Source: Candidatus Electrothrix marina (GTDB taxonomy: Bacteria; Desulfobacterota; Desulfobulbia; Desulfobulbales; Desulfobulbaceae). From it: a stretch of 6,219 nt of DNA. The position numbers and the translations under genes are program-made. The notes beneath the pieces were generated by a model. The model made no database searches. It was not told where the DNA came from and worked only from the letters and a program-made list of their open reading frames with translations. The stretch lies in the NCBI GenBank assembly GCA_004028495.1, contig MTKS01000096.1:1-6219 (forward strand). Direction: 5' to 3'. Shown piece by piece: positions 1-6,219 of this stretch. The first letter of the stretch is position 1, and each line of letters starts with the position of its first letter.

Positions 1-1
1 G

Positions 2-1870
2 GAGCGCAGAAAGGGGCTGTGTCTTGTCGCCTTGACCGTGTTGCTGGTCGTTATTCTTGTCCGGATGATTTTTTTTCTTCCCTTTTCTTTGCAGCTTTTG
101 CGGGATATGGCCGGGCTTGTCAAGCTGCCTGTCGGTATCTCCGAAGTAATTGAACAGGAAGGGCCTATAGACGAGAGTTTCCCTGAGCAACAGGATCGTC
201 CAATTCTGCGCGGAACAATTTATGACCGGAATATGGAGGAGATGTCGGTTTCGTACCGGCTCTTCTCCCTTTTGGTTCAGCCTGCTGAATTTGCAGACAG
301 AGACTTGGTTGCAGACCGGTTAGCCCCGATCCTTGCTATGGAAAAACAACTCATCCTGCAACGACTGCAGTATACAGACGGCATTATCGAACTGGCTGAT
401 AATCTTGAAATACGGCAGGTTGAAGAGGTGGAAGAATTGCACCTGCCCGGTATTCATTGCAGGCCTGTGGAAGTGCGTTATTATCCGGATCACGCTGTTG
501 CCGGTCAACTGCTGGGGTTTGTGAGCGGTAATGCCGGGTTGAGCGGAGTTGAGGCCTTATACGATGCTGTCTTGGAGCCCGGTGAATTCAGGCAGATCAA
601 TATTCCTGCCGTGAATTTTTCCGGGCATGATGCCTTGGGAAAAACAGTCGCTGATATTGTCCTGACCATTGATATGGAGTTGCAGCGACAGCTTGACAAG
701 GCCCTTGAGGAATACCGGAAACGAAAAGGGGCAAGTTCCGGCAGTGCCGTTGCTATTGATCCCGATTCCGGTCGGATTTTGGCTTTGGTGAGCCAGCCGG
801 GATTTGATCCGAATTATTTTTGGCAGACAGATGAACAGAAGGCGCACAGGGCTCTGTTCGCAGCCCGCTATGATCAGAAACTCATTCGGCCCCTGCTAGC
901 ACAGGCTGCCGCTACTTTTGAAGTCGGCATGGACAGGAAGGTGTTGCCGGTCGCAGTGAGTGTACCCGACTACGGTCTGTCCGAGGAATTGCTGCAGGAG
1001 TACTGGCTGAGGCTGGATTTGGGGCGGTTGATTCCGGATTTTCTCCCTGTCTCATCAAGCCGGAAAGGAGCTTTTTCTGAAGAAATTCATGCGGCTGATA
1101 TGTCCGGGCTGCTCAGTCCTGTGCAGATGGTTTACGGGTTGGCGACCCTGTTGAACAGCGGCCGGCGAGTTGAACCGTGGTTTCTCAACGGGCTGTATGA
1201 TTATACGGAAGAACGTTTTTTTCTCCGTGATTTTAAGGCCTCGCCCGGAGAACGGATACTTTCTCCGGTACAGGGGATTCGATTGCGGCGGGAGATGCTC
1301 GGTGATTCTCTGTCCTCCGAAGAGGGAGGATTTCTCTTTGCCGATATCGCTTCAACGGTCTCTGAACAGAACGGGCTCAGTGTTCACCACATTCAGGATC
1401 TCCTGTTGGCGGCTGTTCCCAGAGAACAGCCTGAGGTGCTCTTGCTGTTCACGGTCGATTACGGCACGCTTGGTCCCCGGCCTCCCGAGGTGGAGAGTCG
1501 GGATCTGAACGGACTTCTCGGGTTGGGACGAAATCTGCTGCCTGTTCTTGTCGGTTATGGCGGGTCAGTGGAGACCTTTGCCGAACCGTTGCCGGAAAAA
1601 AATCCCGGCAATCTGCGTCGATATTTTTTCAGCAGAAAACTCAGTGCTGCCGAGGTGAAAGAGAACCTTGTGCATGCGGAGCCGCTCATGCCGTCCTTGA
1701 TCGGGCTGAGCCTGCGCAAGGGGCTCCAGCAGATAAACAGGTATAATATCAACGTGCGGATTCAGGGAAGCGGTCGTATTGTCGGCCAGATCCCGGCAGT
1801 CGGTGAACCGTTGACTGAAACAGAAATTTGTGAGCTGATACTTGAAAAAGAACATGACGAACATGACTAA
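2..1870 (+). CDS. ftsI: FtsI/PBP3-like division protein with degenerate transpeptidase active site, 5' partial
   Basis: By position and architecture this is the septal class B penicillin-binding protein of the dcw cluster, an inner-membrane protein whose relatives cross-link septal peptidoglycan with FtsW. The frame has no stop between base 2 and the TAA at 1868, so the gene starts left of the window. The TTG at 32 lies inside the membrane segment and is unlikely to be the start. Counting from that TTG as residue 1: basic residues (ERRK, bases 2-13) precede one membrane helix (to about residue 20); RGTIYDRN at 60-67 opens the N-terminal domain; GLSGVEALYD is at 169-178; LTID at 211-214; AVAIDPDSGRILALVSQPGFDPN at 239-261 is written as the usual start of the transpeptidase fold; LSPVQM at 361-366 matches the VTPLQ segment; a PASTA domain covers about 551-604. 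The SxxK serine position reads YDQKLIRP (280-287), the SxN region is missing, and the KTG region reads DIASTVSEQ (438-446). So catalysis is doubtful and a structural role is inferred. The 3' end overlaps the next gene. Confidence 0.88.
   Translation, partial: ERRKGLCLVALTVLLVVILVRMIFFLPFSLQLLRDMAGLVKLPVGISEVIEQEGPIDESFPEQQDRPILRGTIYDRNMEEMSVSYRLFSLLVQPAEFADRDLVADRLAPILAMEKQLILQRLQYTDGIIELADNLEIRQVEEVEELHLPGIHCRPVEVRYYPDHAVAGQLLGFVSGNAGLSGVEALYDAVLEPGEFRQINIPAVNFSGHDALGKTVADIVLTIDMELQRQLDKALEEYRKRKGASSGSAVAIDPDSGRILALVSQPGFDPNYFWQTDEQKAHRALFAARYDQKLIRPLLAQAAATFEVGMDRKVLPVAVSVPDYGLSEELLQEYWLRLDLGRLIPDFLPVSSSRKGAFSEEIHAADMSGLLSPVQMVYGLATLLNSGRRVEPWFLNGLYDYTEERFFLRDFKASPGERILSPVQGIRLRREMLGDSLSSEEGGFLFADIASTVSEQNGLSVHHIQDLLLAAVPREQPEVLLLFTVDYGTLGPRPPEVESRDLNGLLGLGRNLLPVLVGYGGSVETFAEPLPEKNPGNLRRYFFSRKLSAAEVKENLVHAEPLMPSLIGLSLRKGLQQINRYNINVRIQGSGRIVGQIPAVGEPLTETEICELILEKEHDEHD
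1844..1850 (+). promoter_or_regulatory. Weak purine-rich ribosome binding site for murE-murF
   Basis: A GAAAAAG stretch lies 3 bases before ATG 1854 and 12 bases before ATG 1863, inside the 3' end of the ftsI-like gene. It is a poor match to a consensus Shine-Dalgarno sequence and it does not settle the start. Because the two genes overlap by 8 or 17 bases depending on the start, ribosomes finishing the upstream gene probably reinitiate here. That translational coupling is inferred. Confidence 0.35.
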
Positions 1871-4800
1871 CCCCGCTGTCAAGGGTTTTGATGAGTTACT
1901 CTCCTGCCTCCCGGTCGAACTGGCTGCGGAAGTTTTTCATGATGATTATGATGAGGCAGCAGGGAAATGCACCGGAATCACCTGTGATTCCAGAGAGGCC
2001 GGGCCGGGAAGCCTGTTTGTTGCCGTCAAGGGTGCCTTGGTTGACGGGCATGATTTTATCTCCCAAGCTGTGGCGCAGGGGAGCTGCTGGCTGGTCGTTG
2101 AGGATGATCCCGGTCCTCTGCCCGGTGTGACAGTGGTCAGAGTGAACAACACTGCTGAGGCTCTGGGTTGGCTTTCTGCAGCTTTTTATGATTTTCCGTC
2201 CCGGTCCCTGACTCTGATCGGACTGACAGGGACCAACGGCAAGACCACGGTTTCCTGGATGATTGAGCAGGTGCTCTTCAGCGCAGGCTGTCAGGTCGGG
2301 GTGATCGGAACAGTGAATTACCGCTATCGGGACGCTTCGGGCAGGGAGATCATTGAACCTGCTCCCCTGACCACTCCGGGGCAGGTGCAGCTCCAACGGC
2401 TCCTCCGGCAAATGGTTGCTCAGGGCGTGACCCATGTAGTTATGGAGACCTCTTCTCATGCCCTGGAGCTGGGACGGTTGGCCGGACTTCAGTTTGATGT
2501 TGCCCTCTTTACCAATCTGAGCCGGGATCATCTGGATTTTCACGGCAGTATGGAGGGCTATTTTGCTGCGAAAAAGTTGCTTTTTACCCGCTATCTCAAG
2601 AAAGAGGGGCAGGCCGTGGTTGTCACGGAGCCCAGCGGCATGGAGGCAATAAACTGGGGAGAGCGGCTTCGTGATGACTTGCTTGGGCAACAGGCTCTTG
2701 GGCAAGAGGCTCCTGTTGCGGTGCTTGATTGCGGTTTTTCTCCAAAGGCTGCAATCAATGCCGATAAACTCAGCCAGGATATCAACGGGTTTTCCTGCGA
2801 ACTTTCCTTGGCCGGAGAACAGGTCGCCTTCAATTCCCGCCTGACAGGCAAGTATAATGTCCTCAATCTCCTGGCAGCTGCCGGAGTGGGCAGGGCTTTG
2901 GGAATGGAGCCGCGCCTGATTTTTAGTGGATTGGAAGAGGTCGGTCAGGTGCCGGGCCGTTTGGAGCGAGTGCTGCTACCGGGCGTCAGCGAGGAAGAAC
3001 AGCCCTGTGTCCTGGTTGATTATGCCCATACCCCGGATGCCTTGAAAAACGTCCTCCAGACCCTGCAAGCTTTAGCTGAAGGGCAGCTGATTTGTGTGTT
3101 CGGCTGCGGCGGTGATCGAGATCAGGGGAAACGTCCTCTGATGGGGGCGGTTGCAGCAGAATGCGCCAGTATCTCCATAGTGACCTCGGATAATCCCCGT
3201 TCGGAAGATCCTGAAGACATTATTCAGCAGGTTGCCCAGGGGGCGGCTTCCATAGGGGCTGTTGAGCTGACAATTGAAGAGTTGTTCGGAGATCAGGCGG
3301 TTCGGTATGGTGATTTTCCTGGTTTTGTCTGTCTTGAGGACAGAAAGACCGCTGTGCATGCTGCCTGCGTTTTGGCTGGCCCCGGTGATATTGTTCTGCT
3401 GGCCGGGAAGGGGCATGAAGATTATCAGGTAATTGGGCAGGAACGGATATTTTTTGATGATCGGGTGGAGGGTCTCAACGGGCTTTTGCGCTGGACGATT
3501 CCCCATCTGCTCAAGGCTCTTCAGGGCGGGACGATAATTCAGCAGGGAAAACAAACAGGTCTTTTCGGACAGATTTCCACTGACACCAGAACCTTGGCGC
3601 AAGGAGATATCTTTGTCGCCTTGGTTGGGGAAAATTTTGACGGCCATGATTATCTTCAGACAGCGGCTGAGGCCGGGGCTGCGGTGCTTATTGTCCAGCA
3701 GGAAGTGCTGAAGGATGAGCTGCAGAAAGATGTTCTGCCCGAGCATGTTGTTGTTCTTCAGGTTCCAGATACACTGATCGCGCTGGGTCAATTAGCGGCC
3801 TATCGGCGCAGGTTGCTGGGTCGAGACCTGCCTTTGGTCGCGATTACGGGCAGCTGCGGTAAGACAACCGTCAAGGAGATGACAGCAGCAATTTTTCATC
3901 GCCATTTTAAAGCAACTCAAGGGACAGACACCGGCGTGGATCCTGTGCTTAAAACCGGAGGTAATTTTAACAATCTGATCGGGCTGCCCCTGTCCCTGCT
4001 GCCGGTGAACGCATTTCATAAAGTCGCGGTGATGGAGATGGGGATGAATCAGTTCGGCGAGATCGCTCGGCTTACTGAAATCGCTGACCCGGATATCGCC
4101 TGCATCACCAATGTACAGGCGGCCCATCTTGAGGGACTGGGCAGTATTACAGGCGTTGCCCAAGCCAAGGGCGAGCTCTTTGCCGGGATGCGGTCGGATA
4201 CCGTGGCAGTGGTCAATTATGATGATTCCCATGTGCGCCGGTTACCAAAAAATTCTGAGAAAGTCATCGGGTTTGCCTGCACCCCTGCCGGTCGTCGTCA
4301 TAAACCCGCTATTCGGGCCACCCGCATTAAGGATCTCGGCGCAGAGGGGATGCGTTTTACCCTCCAGATCGGGGATTGGCAGGAGCGCATCAGTGTTCGG
4401 GCTCCGGGCATGCATAATGTCAGCAATTGCTTGGCTGCGGCTGCTATGGCCCATGCTGGAGGAGTTACCTCTGGAACCATCATTGCCGCTTTGAGCGATT
4501 TTCAGAGCACGGATAAGCGGATGCAGATGATGACCCTGCCCGGCGGGGTACGGGTGCTCAATGATTGCTATAATGCCAACCCGGCCTCAATGGCTGCGGC
4601 CCTGCGCACAGTCAGCGGCTTTGGTCAGGATTGCCGCCGCATTGCCCTGCTCGGTGATATGCTGGAGCTGGGTGCAGAGGCGGATGCGGCCCATGCCGAG
4701 GTCGGGCGACAGGCCGCAGAATTGGGATATGATCAACTGGCAGTCATTGGCAGCTTTGCGGAGCAGGTTGCCCAAGGGGCCTGTAGGGCGGGAATGGCGG

Positions 4801-4991
4801 AAGAGCGGGTGCATATTTTTGCAGATACGCACGGCATGGCTGACTGGCTCTATCAAGAGATGATTCAGGCCAAGGTGGCGGCGGATGATTGGCTGCTGTT
4901 CAAGGGATCTCGGGGAATGCGGATGGAGGCAGTGTTGCAGGAGATAGAAAACCGGTTTGCCACCGGCATTAACGAAAAGGAATATCTATAG
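1854..4991 (+). CDS. murE-murF: Bifunctional MurE-MurF fusion: meso-diaminopimelate ligase and D-Ala-D-Ala ligase
   Basis: One cytoplasmic polypeptide of about 1045 residues carrying two consecutive ATP-dependent Mur ligases. Numbering is from ATG 1854. MurE half (1 to about 546): N-terminal UDP-binding segment with TCDSRE, P-loop [10 protein letters not shown] at 123-132, TTPG at 173-176, METSSHAL from 197, [13 protein letters not shown], the expected carbamylated lysine in YFAAK (K240), DYAHTPD ending at 395, DNPR at 446-449 and GKGHED at 518-523. DNPR is the signature of meso-diaminopimelate rather than lysine specificity. MurF half (about 547 to the end): WTIPHLL start, STDTRT at 575-580, GENFDGHD at 592-599, P-loop TGSCGKTT at 665-672, GNFNN at 703-707, EMGMN from 728, [14 protein letters not shown] at 903-910, GDMLELG from 934 and KGSRGMRM at 1017-1024. 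Both active sites look intact, and both halves are near the usual lengths of the separate enzymes (about 450-500 residues). Starts at TTG 1842, ATG 1854 and ATG 1863 are all possible. The gene overlaps the upstream stop, and mraY follows after 4 bases, so one operon is likely. Confidence 0.95.
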   Translation: MTNMTNPAVKGFDELLSCLPVELAAEVFHDDYDEAAGKCTGITCDSREAGPGSLFVAVKGALVDGHDFISQAVAQGSCWLVVEDDPGPLPGVTVVRVNNTAEALGWLSAAFYDFPSRSLTLIGLTGTNGKTTVSWMIEQVLFSAGCQVGVIGTVNYRYRDASGREIIEPAPLTTPGQVQLQRLLRQMVAQGVTHVVMETSSHALELGRLAGLQFDVALFTNLSRDHLDFHGSMEGYFAAKKLLFTRYLKKEGQAVVVTEPSGMEAINWGERLRDDLLGQQALGQEAPVAVLDCGFSPKAAINADKLSQDINGFSCELSLAGEQVAFNSRLTGKYNVLNLLAAAGVGRALGMEPRLIFSGLEEVGQVPGRLERVLLPGVSEEEQPCVLVDYAHTPDALKNVLQTLQALAEGQLICVFGCGGDRDQGKRPLMGAVAAECASISIVTSDNPRSEDPEDIIQQVAQGAASIGAVELTIEELFGDQAVRYGDFPGFVCLEDRKTAVHAACVLAGPGDIVLLAGKGHEDYQVIGQERIFFDDRVEGLNGLLRWTIPHLLKALQGGTIIQQGKQTGLFGQISTDTRTLAQGDIFVALVGENFDGHDYLQTAAEAGAAVLIVQQEVLKDELQKDVLPEHVVVLQVPDTLIALGQLAAYRRRLLGRDLPLVAITGSCGKTTVKEMTAAIFHRHFKATQGTDTGVDPVLKTGGNFNNLIGLPLSLLPVNAFHKVAVMEMGMNQFGEIARLTEIADPDIACITNVQAAHLEGLGSITGVAQAKGELFAGMRSDTVAVVNYDDSHVRRLPKNSEKVIGFACTPAGRRHKPAIRATRIKDLGAEGMRFTLQIGDWQERISVRAPGMHNVSNCLAAAAMAHAGGVTSGTIIAALSDFQSTDKRMQMMTLPGGVRVLNDCYNANPASMAAALRTVSGFGQDCRRIALLGDMLELGAEADAAHAEVGRQAAELGYDQLAVIGSFAEQVAQGACRAGMAEERVHIFADTHGMADWLYQEMIQAKVAADDWLLFKGSRGMRMEAVLQEIENRFATGINEKEYL
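4975..4981 (+). promoter_or_regulatory. Likely ribosome binding site for mraY
   Basis: AAAAGGA inside the last codons of murE-murF is the only Shine-Dalgarno-like sequence before ATG 4996. Its 14-base spacing is longer than the usual 5-10, so reinitiation by ribosomes that stop at 4989-4991 may contribute. The other in-frame start, TTG 4957, lies upstream of this site and would add 13 residues with no counterpart in known MraY proteins. Confidence 0.4.
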
Positions 4992-4995
4992 ACCT

Positions 4996-6075
4996 ATGTT
5001 TTACCATTTGCTGTATCCCCTGCACACCCAATTCGGTGCCTTTAATGTTTTCCGGTACCTGACCTTTCGCTCTATCGGCGCGGCAGTCACAGCCTTTCTT
5101 ATCCTGTTTCTTTCCGGGCCGCTGTTTATCCGCTGGCTGAAAAAAAAACAGATCGGGCAGGTGGTTCGCGACGACGGACCGGAGAGCCATTTCAGCAAGA
5201 AAGGGGTGCCCACTATGGGCGGGCTCCTGATTTTGGTCGCCATAGCTGGCTCAACTCTACTCTGGGCTGATCTGGGAAACAGTCTGGTTTGGGTCTGTTT
5301 GTTGCTGACCCTTTTTTACGGCCTGATCGGTTCTGTTGATGATTGGAGGAAGGTTGCGAAAAGTGACACCAAGGGGTTATCCGCCCGTGGCAAGTTAATT
5401 CTTCAGGTGACCGGGGCCTGTACGGTCGGTCTGTTTCTGCACCTACATCCCGGTTATGACGGCAACCTGAGCCTGCCTTTTCTGAAAGGGGTGCATCCGG
5501 ACCTCGGCTGGTGGTACATCCCCTTTGCCGTGGCCGTGATTGTCGGTTCCTCCAATGCGGTCAATCTGACCGACGGGCTGGACGGCTTGGCGAGCGGAAC
5601 GGTGATGATTACTGCTGCGGTCTATTTCATCTTTGCCTATGCAGCGGGCAATATCCTGATCTCTGATTATTTACAACTGCCCTATGTGCGGGGAGCCGGT
5701 GAGGTGGCGGTCTTCTGCGGCACCATTGTCGGGGCCTGTCTTGGTTTTCTCTGGTTTAACTCCTATCCGGCCCAGATCTTTATGGGTGATGTGGGGTCGC
5801 TGGCTCTGGGCGGGGCCTTGGGAGCGGTGGCGATCATCATTAAGCAGGAGTTTCTGCTCGCCATTGCCGGTGGTATTTTTGTGATGGAGGTGCTGTCGGT
5901 TATTCTTCAGGTGGGGTATTTCAAGATAAGCGGCGGTAAACGGATTTTTTTGATGGCTCCGTTTCATCATCATTTTGAGAAGAAGGGATGGGCTGAACCT
6001 CGGGTGGTGATTCGTTTTTGGATTATTTCTATTATTCTTGGGTTGATGGCTTTGGCTACGTTGAAGTTGCGGTAG
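4996..6075 (+). CDS. mraY: MraY, phospho-N-acetylmuramoyl-pentapeptide-transferase (lipid I synthase)
   Basis: MraY is a polytopic inner-membrane enzyme that transfers phospho-MurNAc-pentapeptide from UDP to undecaprenyl phosphate, giving lipid I and UMP. The product is 359 residues, matching the roughly 360 of E. coli MraY. From ATG 4996 the N-terminus aligns naturally with the family ([12 protein letters not shown] at 16-27, then [23 protein letters not shown] at 54-76, given here in E. coli-like form). Catalytic and binding residues are present: the aspartate pair D115-D116 in SVDDW with DTKG at 124-127, [13 protein letters not shown] from 187, [11 protein letters not shown] at 263-273 with D265, and the HHH motif at 324-326 in [12 protein letters not shown]. 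About ten hydrophobic membrane segments are visible, including 28-48, 77-91, 97-112, 174-187, 201-217, 236-255, 269-283, 286-306 and 339-356. It follows murE-murF after 4 bases and takes the product of MurF as substrate. A run of nine A at 5150-5158 encodes three lysines. Confidence 0.97.
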   Translation: MFYHLLYPLHTQFGAFNVFRYLTFRSIGAAVTAFLILFLSGPLFIRWLKKKQIGQVVRDDGPESHFSKKGVPTMGGLLILVAIAGSTLLWADLGNSLVWVCLLLTLFYGLIGSVDDWRKVAKSDTKGLSARGKLILQVTGACTVGLFLHLHPGYDGNLSLPFLKGVHPDLGWWYIPFAVAVIVGSSNAVNLTDGLDGLASGTVMITAAVYFIFAYAAGNILISDYLQLPYVRGAGEVAVFCGTIVGACLGFLWFNSYPAQIFMGDVGSLALGGALGAVAIIIKQEFLLAIAGGIFVMEVLSVILQVGYFKISGGKRIFLMAPFHHHFEKKGWAEPRVVIRFWIISIILGLMALATLKLR

Positions 6076-6143
6076 CTGGCAGGCCTGCGTAATTTGTTAA
6101 ACAATATTTTCCAGTCAACGGAAGGGAAATAAGAGAAAGAAAA
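6076..6143 (+). other. Short spacer after mraY, composition switch
   Basis: This 68-base spacer begins GC-rich, with the perfect palindrome GCAGGCCTGC at 6079-6088, and becomes AT-rich at once. From 6091 to 6180 only 25 of 90 bases are G or C by hand count. A weak 4-bp inverted repeat, TTGT-TAA-ACAA at 6094-6104, is followed by TATTTT. Neither structure is a convincing Rho-independent terminator, and I see no promoter with good -35 and -10 boxes. It separates a typical dcw gene from an unrelated-looking one, so a transcription boundary here is plausible but not shown. Confidence 0.4.
6131..6136 (+). promoter_or_regulatory. Probable ribosome binding site for the CxxCxGxG reading frame
   Basis: AAGAGA lies 7 bases before ATG 6144 within a long purine-rich run (6121-6144). 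The spacing is normal and the GAGA core is a partial Shine-Dalgarno match. It supports ATG 6144 as a real start. Confidence 0.4.
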
Positions 6144-6219
6144 ATGGAACAAGAAGAATATATAAAAAAATACCCGGATTATTGTCAAAACTGCAATGGC
6201 TATGGTGGATTGGAGACTC
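6144..6219 (+). CDS. Hypothetical protein with CxxCxGxG motif, 3' partial
   Basis: The frame opens at ATG 6144 and stays open for the 25 codons left in the window. The N-terminus is charged (MEQEEYIKKYPDY) and leads into CQNCNGYG (residues 14-21, bases 6183-6206). That CxxCxGxG pattern is the zinc-binding repeat known from the DnaJ central domain and from assorted small zinc-ribbon proteins, where two such motifs usually bind one zinc ion; a second motif would have to lie beyond the window. A purine-rich Shine-Dalgarno-like sequence precedes the ATG. It does not resemble MurD, the usual next dcw product, whose N-terminus has a glycine-rich nucleotide-binding start. The coding stretch is more AT-rich than mraY. 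Function is unknown, and the frame could still be chance because only 25 codons are visible. Confidence 0.55.
   Translation, partial: MEQEEYIKKYPDYCQNCNGYGGLET

Noticed and set aside
32..34. TTG as the start of the ftsI-like gene
   Set aside because: The frame stays open upstream to the window edge and encodes the basic residues expected before the membrane helix. Starting here would cut into that helix.
1..1870. The ftsI-like gene as a decayed pseudogene
   Set aside because: There is no stop or frameshift over the whole length, the N-terminal and PASTA domains are well preserved, and the frame joins neatly to murE-murF, so loss of motifs looks like specialization rather than decay.
1896..2705. 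Long minus-strand open frame of 269 codons opposite the MurE half
   Set aside because: It lies entirely antisense to strongly conserved MurE coding sequence, its translation shows no recognisable domain, and it is explained by codon bias in the plus-strand gene.
3072..3791. Long minus-strand open frame of 239 codons opposite the MurE-MurF junction
   Set aside because: It is a shadow of the fused ligase gene, with no motif, no convincing ribosome binding site and a low-complexity translation.
4957..4959. TTG as the start of mraY
   Set aside because: It would add 13 residues absent from the family and overlap murE-murF. ATG 4996 gives a standard-length MraY.
5150..5158. Run of nine A as a programmed slippage site in mraY
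   Set aside because: It encodes three lysines in a segment where basic residues are normal for MraY, and no alternative-frame product of interest would result.
6067..6095. Promoter with TTGCGG and TAATTT spaced by 17 bases
   Set aside because: Each box matches the consensus at only about half its positions and the -35 candidate lies in mraY codons, so this is within chance expectation.
6079..6104. Rho-independent terminator after mraY
   Set aside because: The palindrome GCAGGCCTGC has no loop and no following T-run, and the TTGT/ACAA repeat has only a 4-bp AT-rich stem before TATTTT.

Overview
This window is the middle of a division and cell wall (dcw) gene cluster from a Gram-negative bacterium that makes meso-diaminopimelate peptidoglycan. 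Four plus-strand reading frames fill it almost without gaps: an FtsI/PBP3-like protein (5' end outside the window), a MurE-MurF fusion, MraY, and the first codons of a small CxxCxGxG protein that runs off the right edge. The ftsI-murE-murF-mraY order is the classic dcw order. The C-terminal PASTA domain on the FtsI-like protein, the VLKT-type MurF segment and the moderate GC content suggest a deltaproteobacterial lineage, possibly Desulfobulbales. That placement is an inference from family resemblance, not from a marker gene.

Layout: 1-1870 is the FtsI-like protein, whose frame is open to the left edge. 1854-4991 is one uninterrupted frame holding a complete MurE (to about 3491) followed directly by a complete MurF (from about 3492). 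4996-6075 is MraY, starting 4 bases after the MurE-MurF stop. 6076-6143 is a short AT-rich spacer, and 6144 to the edge is the start of a small protein that does not resemble murD, the usual next dcw gene.

How they work together: MurE adds meso-diaminopimelate to UDP-MurNAc-dipeptide, MurF adds D-Ala-D-Ala, and MraY moves the resulting phospho-MurNAc-pentapeptide onto undecaprenyl phosphate to make lipid I. These are three consecutive steps, with the first two on one polypeptide. The FtsI position normally encodes the septal transpeptidase that uses the finished precursor.

The most notable point is that the FtsI-like protein keeps its membrane anchor, dimerization-type N-terminal domain, transpeptidase fold landmarks and PASTA domain, but I cannot find any of the three catalytic motifs (SxxK, SxN, KTG). 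The frame is intact, so it looks like a maintained pseudo-enzyme rather than a decayed gene. The second is the linkerless MurE-MurF fusion. The third is the abrupt change in composition and gene content after mraY, which suggests the dcw cluster is interrupted there. I saw no RNA genes, mobile elements, CRISPR arrays or clear terminators.
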